This document shows positions 28,378 to 40,649 of a stretch of DNA of 64,000 nucleotides, in pieces (positions within the stretch are counted from its first letter, which is position 1; every line of letters begins with the position of its first letter). Both the position numbers and the translations under genes were made by a program. The notes under the pieces are model-generated. The model did no database searches. It saw only the letters and a list, made by a program, of their open reading frames with translations, and was not told where the DNA came from. This stretch comes from Lunularia cruciata (lineage: Eukaryota; Streptophyta; Marchantiopsida; Lunulariales; Lunulariaceae): NCBI GenBank assembly GCA_948567375.1, contig OX419760.1, positions 31,682,001 to 31,746,000 of the forward strand, read 5' to 3'.

Positions 28378-29990
28378 TATTCCTCCACCGCTAGTTGGTG
28401 ACATACTCATCACCATGGAAGCTTCAAACTCTTGGATGGTAGTTTGTGCATTCTGGAGATGAGAAAGAGGCTCCCAAGTGGCATCATAAAGAGAATATCA
28501 TTTCCAAACAAGGACTTTGTACTTAGTATGTTATTGGCGGCCATGTTGAATGTGACGATGTGCAAAGATATTGTCAACTCATACTCCTCATGATCATTGA
28601 TAAGGACAAGAGGAAGAGAGGGTTAGACACAAGTGGAAAAGAAAGATAGATTGGAAATTTCAATTTGGAAAAATGAAAGATACGGTGGATTTGCACATGA
28701 TAAGGCAAAGCAAGTCTATAAGCAACATGAGAAATGATTTGTGACCTATCCAATTAGGAGCAAGTTTACAAACTTGGGTATCAAGTGAGAAGGGTAGGTT
28801 ACTAAAAGAAAGCATGACCTTATCATCAAGTTGAAAGGTGAGATCATGATGATATTGGTCCGCTTATTGTTTCTAATGCTTTTGGGCAACAAGGAGATGA
28901 GATTTGGCTTGTTGTAGGGAGTGAGATATTGTGATCAAGAAGGTGGAAGCATGAGGAACATGAGATGGATGAGGAGTAGGAACAAGTGGGTCTTGGCTAA
29001 AATTAAGGAAGAAATGAGAGAATCCTGTGCTTGCCTATTTAGAAATATTATAGGTGAACTAAGCAATTGCAAGATATTCATCCCAATTGGTATGGTGAAC
29101 ATTGGTAAAGGTATAAAGCATATCTTCCAAGAAGAATTTGCATGTTTGGTTTGTCCATCAATTTGAGGATGATAGGTTGTGCACAAGGCAATCTTAGTAC
29201 CAAGTAGTTTTAAGAGTGCTTGCTTTTGCGATGAATCAAGGATCACGGTTGAAGATGAATACATGAGGCCTCTGATGATGCTTGAAGACATTGTCAAAGT
29301 AGATATATACCAATGTTAGAGCATCCATTGTATCAAAGGTTGGTGCCAAATGGATTTGTTTACTAAGCTTATCAACAAATACTACGATTATTGTGTGATC
29401 TTGCTTTACCTTGGGCAATGATGTGATGAAATCTAAACTCACCTTTTCCCATCAAGAAAATGGGATAGGAAGTGGTTGAAGGAGTCCACTTGGTTTCTAG
29501 TTGTTGGCCTTGTTGCGTTGACAACTTTCACAAGATTTGACAAACTCTTGAACTCCATGTTGAGCCACCACTATTGGTGTTGTAGGGTACCCAAGGTCTT
29601 GTCTACTCCCATGTGACTAGCAATTGGTAAGTCATGGGCTTCTTGAAGGTACAAAAGTTGTAGACACTCTTTGCTAAAACAAAGATCAAGTTTTCATAGA
29701 ATAAAAAGCCTTCCTTGAAGGAGAAGGTGTTGTATTCTTTGTTATGTACTGCAAGATGACCTTGTACCATCTAAAAGAAAAGGTCATGTGATAAAGAGGT
29801 CCTAAACTCAATTGGGACTTTTGAGTCAATGGACACTATCATATTTGCCATCATGATGAGAGAAGTCTTCAAATCATGTTATTATGATAGGGCATTGAGG
29901 ATGATGTGGAGTCTTCAAATCATGTCATTATGATAGGGCATCAAGGATGATGTTGAACCTATTGGGTTTGTACTCAAGTTTGATGTTAAA
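28378..29990 (-). mobile_element. Ty3/gypsy G1 copy 1, 3' pol fragment
   Basis: On the minus strand the fragment runs from the end of the RNase H/linker near 29.95 kb, through the integrase zinc region (CESCQRNKA near 29.52 kb), the integrase core (SLDFITSLPKVKQDHT, FVDKLSK; DDE second Asp in FNRDP near 29.24 kb) and the integrase C-terminal part, to the polypurine tract. Frames are interrupted by many stops. Its 5' half is missing because G1 copy 2 is joined at 29990/29991. Confidence 0.85.
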
Positions 29991-30484
29991 TGTAAAAGAT
30001 CAAGGAGAGAAATATGAGAATGGAAAATCAAAGTGAAAGATCATATTAGAATCCTTGAATGAGAGAAACTCCAAATGCGTAGCATGATCTTGGCTTTGGT
30101 ATTTATAGAGAACATACAATGCTCTTGAGAAGCTTTCTAAAAGCTGTCTTGTTAGAGTGCAAGCCAAGCTAACCAAGAAGACTCTCTAGAATCTATTTCC
30201 TATAAGCCACCTACTTGGCATGCAAGTTAAGCTACTTGAGAAGCTTCCCAAGAAATTTCCTTTTAGAAGTCACATACTTGGCGTGCAAGCTAAGCTAGCT
30301 AAGAAGCTTCCTAACAAACTTTCTTCTAGAAATCATCACTTGGCATGCACATTACACAATACTTGGAAGGTACCAAGTAGCTTCCTAGATGCTCCTAGAT
30401 TATTCATATAATTCTTGGCTAATTTGGCATATTTGCTACTTTTTTAGTCTTGACTAACTCATCTGTAAACTCCATATTGTTATA
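29991..30484 (-). repeat. 3' LTR of minus-strand G1 copy 2
   Basis: Plus-strand ends TGTAAAAGATC and TTGTTATA (the last CA is mutated to TA). Same TATA-like box, internal GAAGCTTC repeats and adjacent polypurine tract as the other G1 LTRs. The five bases to its left are TTAAA; the partner duplication is lost because the element is truncated on its 5' side. Confidence 0.85.
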
Positions 30485-32172
30485 TATTCCCCCATTGCTA
30501 GTTGGTGATGTCCTTGTTACCATGGAAGCTTCAAACTCCTAGATAATTGTTTGTGCATTTTGGAGATGAGAGAGAGTCTCCTAAGTGGCATCATGAAGGG
30601 GATATCCTTTCCAAAGGACCTTGTACTTAGTATGTTATTGGCAACCGTGTTCAATGTGGTGACATGCAAGGATACAATCAACTTTATTCTCCTTGTGATT
30701 GTTGATAGGGACGAGAAGAAGAGGAGTTGGATGCAAGAGGGAAAATAAGATGGATAAAAAAAGGGTTTCACCTTGGAAATATGAAATACATGGTTGATTT
30801 GCATATGATAATGCAAGGCAAGTCAATAAGCAATAAGAGAAATGATTTGGGTGACATCAAATTGACCTATCCAATTCGGAGCAAGTTTACAAACTTGGGT
30901 ATCAAGTGGGAAAGGTAGGTTACTAGACTAGAATATGACCTTATCACCAAGTTGAAAAGTGAGATCATGATGATGTTGGTCCATGCATTGTTTTTGACAA
31001 TTTTGAGCAACAAGGAGATCAGATTTAGCTTGTTGTATGGATTGAGATATTGTGGTCAAGAAGGTGGAAGTATGAGGGATATGAGATGGAGGAGGAGCAA
31101 GAAGGGAATCTAGAACAAGTGTGTCTTGGCCAAAATGAAGGAAGAAGGGAGAGAATCTGATGCATGCATATTTTGAATTATTTTAGGCAAACTCAACAAT
31201 TGCAAGACATTCATCCCAGTTAGTATGGTGAATGTTGGCAAAGGTATAAACCATATCCTCCAAGGTGTGATTTTCATGTTTGGTTTTTTTTATCAATTTG
31301 AGCATGACAGACCGTGGACAAAGTACGCTTGGTGCCAAGTATCTAGAAGAGTGTTTGCTAAAATTTTCTTGTGAATCAAGGATCACATTTGGAGAGGACT
31401 ACATAAGGCATCCCATGATGCTTGAAGAAATTTTTGAAATAGATCTTGGCCAATGTTGGAGCATCCACTATATCAAAGGGTTGTGCCAAATGGATTTGCT
31501 TTTTAAGCTTATCCACAAATACCACAATTGTTGTGTGACCTTGTTTTCTCTTGGGCAAAGATGTGATGAGATCTAAACTCACATGTTCCTATCAAGTAGA
31601 TGGGATGGGAACTAGTTTGTATTCACGTTTGAGGTCAAAAAAATATAATGTTTTCTCCCATACATGATATTGACTCTTCATGTCCTCCAAATGTAATATT
31701 TGTAATAAGTGATCGGTTTGCATGATCACTTGTTTCCCCAAGAGATAATGCTTCCATACTTTGGTGGCATATACCATTGCTAGTTGTTCCTAATCTTGAG
31801 TAGAGCAATTCTTTTTTGTGGTGTTTAGTCAATGAGACATAAAGGCAATGGGATGTAGCCCATCTAGAAATTCTTGATGTAACATAGCTCCAATGGCAAA
31901 GTTAGAAATCAACCACACAAGGTGGTTGAGGATCATATGGTTGAAAAATGGGTCTTGAAGACACCATACGTTTCAGCTTTTGGAATTTTTCTTTGTGCTT
32001 GGTGGTCCATTGAAAACTTAAGTTCCTCCTTAAGAGGTTGGTCAATGGTGCGGCCACATGAGCATAATAGTGGATGAACCATTGGTAAAAACTTGCCAAT
32101 CTATTAAATGTCTGAACTTCTATGGTATCCTTTGGAGTAAAAAAATCAATAATGACCTTGATTTTCTCTTTA

Positions 32173-33488
32173 TGCATACTCCAAGGACAAGAGAGCTTTC
32201 CAAGAGAGATACAAGAAAGAAAATACAAGTTTCACACTCAATCCTCTGATGCCCCAAAGGAGCACCTTCTCTTTATTATATAGCAAAGAGTATCCCCTCA
32301 AAGGAAGCTTCACCCTTGGATCAGATACATGGATTGGTGACCTGTCAGTGAGCTTTATCCTTGGATTAGTTATTTGGATGGGTGACATGTTAGTCCTTGT
32401 CCTATCCAATTGGTCAAATGGGTTTGACTAAAAGGAATCTTCTTATAAGGAGTTCAGAATTGCATGGATGAGTGTAATACCAAGGGTTAGCCATATGATC
32501 TAGAAGTGAAATTCGGTTTGGTAACTTCTAGAATGATGTTATACATGATGGTCAAAATAGATCAGATAGAAGTATCACCAAAAGAGTACTTTTACTAATA
32601 GGGCAGAAACTGAAATAGACTTGAGAACCTTAGAACCAATAGCTAGACATATGATTTAAAGGTGAGAATTGGTTTGGTAACATCTGGAAGGATGTTACAC
32701 ATGATTGACTAAACAGATCAGAAAGAGGTATCACCAAAAGGGGACTTCTACTAATAGAGTAGGAACCGAAATATGCCTGAAATCTTTGAAGGCAATTTCA
32801 GAGGCCTAAACGGATGAATTAGGCCTCAAAAATGTGCAGATCCCCCCCCCCAAATGAAGGAAAGGCTGGCCTTCCCTCCCCCTTGCTTTTTCTTGTTGAG
32901 AGCTTTCCAACGGTACCTTACATGATTCTGAGATTCCTACAAGAAGATTCCCTAAAAGATTCCCTCCGGTCAAAGCTGGTTTGACCAACCAGATAGGACC
33001 TAGACCAGACAGGTCACCCATCCAAGTAAGTAATCCAAGGGTGGAGCTTGCTGATAGGTCACCTATCTATGTCCCTAATCCTATGGTGGAGCTTCCTTGG
33101 AGGAGATCCTCTTTGTCTATATAATAAAGAGAAGGTGCTCCCTTGGGGCATCGAATGTTTGAGTGTGCAATTTGTGTTTTCTCTCTTCTCTTGTCCTCAG
33201 AGTATTACAATGAGGTACCATTGGAAAGCTCTCAATGAGATGAATCATAAGGGAGAGAAGGCAAGCCATTTTCTCTTTAAGGGGAAAGAATCTTTCTATT
33301 TTCATTTGTTTAGGCCTCCAAAATTAACTAAAGTTTTTAGGCTATTTTTGATTTCTGCCCTATTAGTAGAAGTACTCTTTTGGTGACACCTCTATCTGAT
33401 CTACCTAGCCCATTGTACATAATATCCTTCTAGATATTACCAAGCTAATTTTCTCCTCTAGATAATATGTCTAGCTACTTGTATTACA
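32173..33488 (-). mobile_element. G2 solo LTR (minus), interrupted by another G2 LTR
   Basis: The two halves (32173-32472 and 33210-33488) together form one G2 LTR read on the minus strand, starting TGTAATAC and ending in a decayed TGCA. Flanks are CTTTA (32168-32172) and CTTTT (33489-33493), a near-perfect 5-bp target duplication within G1 RT sequence. A plus-strand G2 LTR is inserted in its middle. No internal G2 coding region is present. Confidence 0.85.
32473..33209 (+). mobile_element. G2 solo LTR (plus) nested in a minus G2 LTR
   Basis: 737 bp, with 8-bp terminal inverted repeats TGTAATAC/GTATTACA and exact 5-bp target duplications ATGAG at 32468-32472 and 33210-33214. It contains a TATA-like CTATATAATAAAG about 90 bp before its end. 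Removing it restores the continuity of the minus-strand G2 LTR around it, which proves the order of insertion. Confidence 0.92.
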
Positions 33489-33530
33489 CTTTTCCATCTT
33501 GATATCCTTTGATGAGATATTGTGATCCAA

Positions 33531-34113
33531 TGTAATACCAATAGTTAGATATTATTTAGAGGTAGAATTAGCTTTGCAACATCTAGAAGGATGTTATATA
33601 TGAAAGACTAATCACATTAGATAAACATGTCACTAAAAGAGCACTTCCATTAATAAGGCATGAGTCAAAAACACCCTAAACACTTTAAAGCCAATTTTGG
33701 AGGCCTAAACTAATCAATTAGGCCTTGAAATGGAAACAAATCCATCCTCACAATGGGAAAAGCTTTCTTTATCCCCCTACTATTTGTCTCATTGATAGCT
33801 TTCCAATAGTACCTCATCCGTGCAATTTTGAGCTTCTTATAAGAATATTCTCTAAATATTCCCTCAAGTCAAACTTGTTTGGCCAACTAGATAGAACAAG
33901 GACCGACATGTCTCCCATCCAAGCAACTAATCTAAAGGTGGATCTTGCTTACATATCACCAATTCATGTATCTGATCCAAGGATGGAGCTTCCTTTGAGG
34001 GGATCTTCTTTGTTATATAACAAAGATAAGGTGTTCCTTTGGGGCATTAGAGTATTGAGTGTGAACCTTGTATTTTCTCTCTTGGGGAGTTCTCCTATCC
34101 TTGGAAAATTACA
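33531..34113 (+). mobile_element. G2 solo LTR (plus) in G1 copy 2
   Basis: 583 bp, TGTAATACC at the left end and AAAATTACA at the right. Flanks TCCAA (33526-33530) and CCCAA (34114-34118) are a 5-bp target duplication with one change. On removal, the minus-strand G1 RT reads across the FLG/HK-type segment as in the full-length copy at 41.3 kb. Confidence 0.88.
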
Positions 34114-35821
34114 CCCAAGAAGGTAACTTCCTTTTGCCAAAAGGCTCACTTTGACTTCTTGTAGTAAAACTTCCAATAACGTAGTTGTCTTAAGACTTCT
34201 TGTATACGATTTGCATATTTTAACTTCATCTTGGTATAGATTTAAATATCATCCAAGAACATCACCATGTAGCTATAAATCTTGAAGATGAGAAAAGATA
34301 GATTCTCTTGGCTTCAAGCCAATTGGATGAAATGGTAAAATTATGGTGGCAATTCTGAGTAGAGCGAGCTCAATGCCAATTTTTTGCACCAATCTTGATT
34401 GGGAAGAATTCAAGAACATAATAATTGGGCAATTTTAAGCTATAAATGCCATTGGATTAATTTTAAGCTGCAAAATTTAGATTGGAAAAATTGAAGTTGA
34501 TTGGTTCCATAAGAAGTTACATCACTTAATTCTAGAACACCATAATGCAAATTCCAAATATATTAGAAGGTGAAGCTCTTGATTGATTTGTGGGGGGCTT
34601 GAAGTCACAAACCAAATTGGAAATAACCATGTGGAGCCCAAACACTAGGAGGAAGCCATGCAATTGGTTGAACGTTTTGATTCCCTAGTTAAAACAACTT
34701 GTTCTTTACCTTTACCTTCATAGAACCTACCCACACACTACACACGGGTGGAAGAGCCAACATCAATAGAGATTGATGTCATCCAACAAAAACCGCTTGG
34801 CCCTACAGATAGAGAAAGGTTATGACAAAATGGTGATTTCTTTTATTGTTGCCAAATTGGATATTGTATTATTCAATAGACAACCTAGAAAAATTTCCCA
34901 AATGGAGTTTGTAGAACGTGATGATCAAAGAAACTAAGAATCCTAATAGGAAAACTTGAGCCATTTGTTGGAACTTAATTAGTTCAAATAGGATTGAAGG
35001 CTCAACCTATGTAAACAAATTTTTTTTTGCAAGATATGATATTTGATCATGATTGTAAGGTTTTGGTTGATTTTAGAAGCTCAAAATATTCCATGTCCAT
35101 GCAATTAGCAAAGGAATTAAGTATTTCTATCAAGCTAGTAATTGGAAGCAGATTGATGATGATAGATGGTAGAAAGGATTTTGCACTCCATACCTCACAT
35201 CTTCTTACATTCAAGATTGGGAATGAGTACTTAGAGTGTATGAGGTTTATAGTGGCATCTCTATATTATGATATCATTCTAAGTTTACTTTGGTTTGAAT
35301 GTTATAAAGTTCAATTTGATTGGACCCAATGATCAAGTACAACACCAAGGTAGAAATTACCAATTAGGTTTTTTTGCACCTTTGAGTAAGACACCTAAGA
35401 ATAGTCAGTCCCAAGATGGGAAGTTTGTTAGTAAAGCACCCATAGCGTAAGCTTTGGAGGAAGATAAGCCTACTTTTGTTAAGTGGATCAAGCCTATTAT
35501 GCATGGAGAATTGAGGAGGGCTAGAAGCCTCATCAAGAAATGCTTGATCAAATTTGTAGATGTGTTTTTAGATGATCTACCCAAGGAATTACCATTTGAT
35601 CATGATATGCCCTTCAAGATTGAGTTATTGCCAAGAAGTACTCCAATGAGTAGACCAATCTATCGGCTCTCACCAAAGGAGTTGAACAAGCTTCAAACAA
35701 CACTGAAAAATTTGTTAGAGAAAGATTATATATGACATAGTACATGTCCTTAGGGAGTACCAATACTATGTGTTCCAAAGAAGGATGGAGGACTTTGCTT
35801 CTATATTGATTACCATTATTG

Positions 35822-38097
35822 TATTTTGTCTTTCTCTCTCTAGGAACACACAAGGTGCCTAGCTATGGAGCTTATAGATTAGAGATTTAGATAAAATTAT
35901 CCCTACTAGTTTGAGTATGTGTAGAACCCAACTAGGAGAACCCTTCACTCTAGGTTTTGGGTATCCTTGTTATCCGGTAGGGTAGTAATGAGTGATCTAA
36001 CATGTCATCACAAGATGCACTCTTGGTCTATTGGTCATCACTTCTAGCATTACCAAGGACAATTACAAAGTACTCCTAGAAGGAAAAGAACCTAAGCTCA
36101 ATGCATGCACACCAATCCAAACCAATTGGGTGTATAAACAAGCATGCAAGCACGAAGAGGATCCAATCATAGAAATTCAACAAATCTTATGTTTTTTGTC
36201 AGAATTGAGCTTCATAACACTCTTGCTTTATCATCAAGCTAATTCTAATCTATACTTCAAGCTTCCTCCAATATGTACTTCAGCCTTTAAACCAATTTGT
36301 ACTCCAAGTGGAGTAATTCTATGTCTTCTTGATGGGGAAAACTCTATGCAACTCAAATAGACATAACTTTTTCTTTCTAACTTGGATTCAAGTGTTTTAG
36401 AAAACAAAAAGCATATAAGATAAGCTTTCCAATAATATAAATCAAGTTACAATCTAATCACTATAGCTTCCCTAACAAGCTCTCAAACTTGGCCACTTTT
36501 TTGTAATTTCCACCTTAATTTTGAAATCCCTAATTTAGAGTTTGCTCCTAGTTCTTGGTAACTTTCTCCAGATTTCTGGATCAAAGGAACACTTAATCCT
36601 CAAAAAAACTCTAGCAATCTAAAATCCTCAATCATAGTCACAAAAATAGGAGAATTGACACTCAATCATGATAGAAAAAAACTCTAGCAATCTAAAATCC
36701 TCAATCATAGTCATACAAATAGGATAATTGACACTCAATCATGATAGGAGATAAAAATGCTCCACTGAGCTTTCAATAATCTCTTTAGTAAAATTTGTTA
36801 TATCAGCTCTCACTCTCTATGGACCAAAGTCAACCAAAACCATCAGAATATCTAGTTGTATCCTTGTCTAAATCTCTACAAAGTTTAATAACCTTATCCA
36901 CTCCCAAACTCTAGATATGGGTCAATTCTTGAGTTGGGTTAACTTGTGAGCTCTATAGACCCAAGTATGCTTGATCCAAGGCCTTGAATTCTCTATTTGA
37001 GAAATTCACATGAAATTTTTACACAAAGGTGCAAGCCTTAACCAAAAACAATATTATAAATTTTCATAAGGTGATTCAAATCACAACTTTAAGAGTGACC
37101 AAAATTTCAAACTTGATTAGCATCTCATCTCCAATACCTCACTTTCTAGAGCTCCAACTTCAATTGGCCAGATCTGATTTGAGATTGATCAAGACCTAAA
37201 ATTCTTTAGTTCAACACTAAAATCACTTTGTCTTATCTTCAATCCCTTTGATAGATCATGAAATTTTTCACAAAGCTCTCCAAATTGTCTACTTTGTGCT
37301 TATGGGTATGAATTCTATCACCTTTGATTCAATCAATCTTATCTCCCATAGAATCTGCTCAAATCACTCACTTTTAGTCTCCAAATTATAACCTTTTAGA
37401 TTCTCTCTCCAACCATTGTCTTCTCTTCTCAAATGCACTCCTCAAACTCCTTTGATGATTCTAGACTTCTCTTCTTGGAATCCAATCACTTGCATTTTTT
37501 ATCATTTAGTTTCTTAACTTTTTAACAAATGGACTCCACAACTCTATCTTGAAGCTCATAAGTGAAATTAGATTATTCTCTATCTATAAGAAAATAGATT
37601 TTTAAATCCCAAACTTTCTTTGTAAGTAAGCATTGGAAAGATGACATGATCTAGGTTTTCCATCATTGACTCCATGAATGCTACTCCAAAACATACCACC
37701 GTCCAATCTTGTAAGCCGTCATGGTGTAGAATCTAAAGTCTGATGAGAAAAACATTTGGGAGTGGTAGATTTGGAGCATGGACATCTTTTTCTCAAATGC
37801 TTCCTCCAATGCTCTAACACTTGCACTTTGTTACAACTCTCACTTTCAACATCTTCCTCTCGCTCGAGACTCCTCTAACTAAAACACACAGTCTCTCTCT
37901 CAACTCTCCACCACCTATATACACAAGAGCACTCAAAGAGGACAAGACCATAATCCATATGGCCAATTTTATAGATGTACATAGTTTCTCACATGGCAAT
38001 AGCTCAACCGTGGGATCCATCATACAACTTACTCCATTTTTACAAAGACAAACTACATTAGTTTAGTTTTTCATGGATTATGCAAACCAAAAAATTA
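35822..38097. mobile_element. Unclassified 2.28-kb insertion in RT of G1 copy 3, TSD TATTG
   Basis: G1 RT sequence stops at 35821 and resumes at 38103. Joining the two sides after removing one TATTG (35817-35821 or 38098-38102) restores the RT reading frame across the D-Y...G-L-N-K-Q segment. The insert has no long ORF, no clear terminal inverted repeats and no TG...CA ends. It is AT-rich and carries one internal tandem duplication. It could be a non-autonomous LTR-type or DNA element; I cannot assign it. Confidence 0.65.
36603..36747. repeat. Two-copy tandem duplication, 72-73 bp unit
   Basis: Two nearly identical units beginning AAAAAACTCTAGCAATC, at about 36603-36674 and 36675-36747, differing at a few positions. 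It lies within the unclassified 2.28-kb insertion. Confidence 0.9.
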
Positions 38098-38765
38098 TAT
38101 TGTGGCCTCAATAAACAAGCAGTGAAGAATGAATATCCCTTGCTTTGAATTGATGTCTTGCTAGATCAATTCAGTGGATCATAATACTTCTCTAAGTTGG
38201 ATCTTTTAAGCAAAGATTGGTAGATTCCCATTGATAGAGAGGATGAGCAAAAGACTACCTTTTGTACAAGGTATGAGCATTTTGAATGAAGAACTCTACC
38301 TTTTGAGCTCATTAATGCTCTAATAGTCTTCATGGATCAGATGATTTGGGTGTTGGACCAACTATTGGATCGAGATGTGGTGATGTTCTTGGATGATATT
38401 TTAATCTATAGTAATATGAAGGCAAAATATGCAATTTACATACGAGGAGTCCTAAGACAACTTTATCAATGGAAGTTTTACTATAAGAAGTCAGAGTGTA
38501 TCTTTTGGCAAAGGAAGTTACCTTCTTGGGTCACCATATCTCATCAGAGGAGATCAAGATAGATAAGGAGAAAAAGAAGGCTATTATTGATTGGTTTTCC
38601 TCAAAGGATGCCATAAAAGTGCAGACATTTAATAGATTGCCAAGTTTTTACAAATAGTTCATCCACTTCTATGCTCATTTGGCAGCACCATTGACCAACC
38701 TCTTAGAGAAGACCTCAAGTTTTCATTGGAATACCAAGCATAAAGAAGCATTCCAGAAGTTGAAA

Positions 38766-39131
38766 TGTAAAGACCAAGATCAAGGAGAGAAATAGGACAA
38801 TGGAATATCACATTGGGACACTTGAATATGGGAAAACTCTGAATGCCTAGCATGAGCTTTGGTTCTCATATTTATAGGGATCATTCAAGGCTCTTGAGAA
38901 ACTTCTCAAGAAGTTTCCTTCTTGAAGCCACCTACTTGGCGTGCAAGCTAAGTTGGTTAGAAGCTTCTTGGAGCTTCCTTCTAGAAACTACCTACTTGGG
39001 GTGCAAGCTAAGCTAGTGGGAAGCTTCCCAAGAAGCTTCTTAGATACTTCTAGGATATTCTAGGTTACTTTGGCTTATTCACTACTTTGTTAGCCTTTAC
39101 TAACTTTGTTGTTAAACTCCATATTGTTATA
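38766..39131 (-). repeat. 3' LTR of the full-length G1 element
   Basis: 366 bp. Plus-strand left end TGTAAAGACC; right end TTGTTATA, where CA has become TA. It is followed at 39132-39143 by a polypurine tract (GGTGGAGGAATA on the minus strand). It is about 40 bp shorter than its partner at 43904-44308, mainly by lacking one internal GAAGCTTC-type repeat unit. Confidence 0.9.
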
Positions 39132-39418
39132 TATTCCTCCACCACTAGTTGGTGATGTTCTTGTCACCATTGAAGCTTCAAACTCCTAGATGGTAATTTT
39201 TGCATTTTGGAGATGAGAAAGAGACTCCCAAGTGGCATCATGAAGGGGATAGCCGTTCCAAAGGACCCTTTACTCTATATGTTATTGGCAGCCGTGTTGG
39301 ATGTGGCAATGTGCAAGTATACAATCAACTTCATACTCCTCATGATCATGGATAGGGATGAGATAAGGAGGAGGTTGGACACAAGAGGAACAAGAAGATG
39401 GATTAGAAACAAAGGGTT

Positions 39419-40531
39419 TTAAGTGGAAACAAGGAAGACAAGATGGATGCGCATATGACAAGGCAAGGCAAGTCGATAAGCAATAGGAGAGATGATTTGG
39501 GTGACATCAACGGGTCCTATCCAATTAGGGCCAAGTTTATGAACTTGGGTATCAAGTGGGAGGAGTAAGTTACTAAAGGAGAGCATTACTTTGTCACCAA
39601 CTTGAAAGGTGAGATCATGATGATGGAGGTCTGCATATTGTTTTTGATGATTTTGAGCAACAAGGAGATGAGACTTGGCTTTTTGGAGGGATTGGGATAT
39701 GGTGGTCAAGAAGGTTGAAGTATGAGGGATATGAGATGGAAGAGGAGCAAGAAAGGAATATGGAACAAGTAGATCTTGGCCAAAATAAAGAAAGAAAGGA
39801 GAGAATCTAGTGCTTGCATGTTTGGAGTTATTATATGCAAACTCCATAGTATAAGACATTCATCTCAATTGGTGTGGTGAATGTTGACAAAGGCATGAAG
39901 CATATCCTCTAAGGTGTGATTTGCATGTTTAGTTTGTCTATCAGTTTAAAGATGATAGGTTGTGGACAAAGTAAGCTTGGTGCTAAGTATCTAGAAGAGT
40001 GTTTGCCAAAACTTTCCAATGAATTGAGGATCATGGTCAAAGATGAGTACACACAACATCCCATAATGCTTAAAGATATTGTTGAAGTAAAGCTATGCTA
40101 ATGTTGGAGCATCCAAAAATCAAAGGTTGGTGGATTTTCTTACTAAGCTTATTCACAAACACCACAATAGTTGTGTGACCTTGCTTTGTCTTGGGTAAGG
40201 ATGTAATGAGATCCAAGCTCACATATTCCTATCAGGCAGATTGAATGGGAAGTGGTTGAAGGAGTCCACTTGTTTTTTGGTTGATGGCCTTGTTGCGTTG
40301 GCAGCTCTCACATGATTGGACAAACTTTTGGACATCTTGTGTCATGTTGTGCCAACACCATTGGTGTAGGAGAGTACTTAAGGTCTTGTCTACACCCATG
40401 TGACCAGCAATTGGTAAGTCATGGGTTTCTTGGAGGCGGACAAGTCCAAGATCACCCTTGGCTAGAACATAGATTTTTTTCCTCATGGAATAGACGGCCT
40501 TCCTTGAACGAGAAGATGTTGTATATCCCAA
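39419..40531 (-). pseudogene. Integrase of the full-length G1 element
   Basis: The zinc-binding part is intact in one open frame (H-D-L-P-I-A-G-H and C-E-S-C at 40232-40531). The core is broken by frame changes between 39860 and 40230 (SLDLITSLPKTKQGHT start visible near 40.2 kb). The C-terminal part is open again at 39419-39859 with EFAYNNSKHASTRFSPFF, FQVGDKVMLS and HKLGPNWIGP, the GPY/F-type module. It inserts element cDNA into the genome; inactive here. Confidence 0.88.
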
Positions 40532-40649
40532 TCCTTGTCTCTGGTTGCAAGATGCCCTTGTACCATCTAAAAGAACGGATCTAGTTGTAGAGTTGTCCTA
40601 AACTTGATTTGGACCTTGGAGTCGTCTAACACCGTTGTAATTGCTGCCG

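Larger units (their letters stand above)
30485..34252 (-). mobile_element. Ty3/gypsy G1 copy 2, pol fragment split by three G2 LTRs
   Basis: G1 sequence is present at 30485-32172, 33489-33530 and 34114-34252. The pieces give, in order on the minus strand, RT up to the FLDD box (34.24 kb), the WKFYY/FWQKEVTFLG region, RT thumb, RNase H (to 31.6 kb), integrase core (SLDLITSLPKRKQGHT, 31.4-31.6 kb) and integrase C-terminus. The integrase zinc region is missing, so RNase H passes almost directly into the core: an internal deletion near 31.59 kb. Stops and frameshifts are common. At 34252 the sequence breaks inside RT and meets a plus-strand G1 copy head to head. Confidence 0.85.

Noticed and set aside
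32820-32850. C-homopolymer runs near 32.84 kb and 54.73 kb
   Set aside because: Single short runs at the same position of two G2 LTRs, so inherited from the family and not a separate feature.
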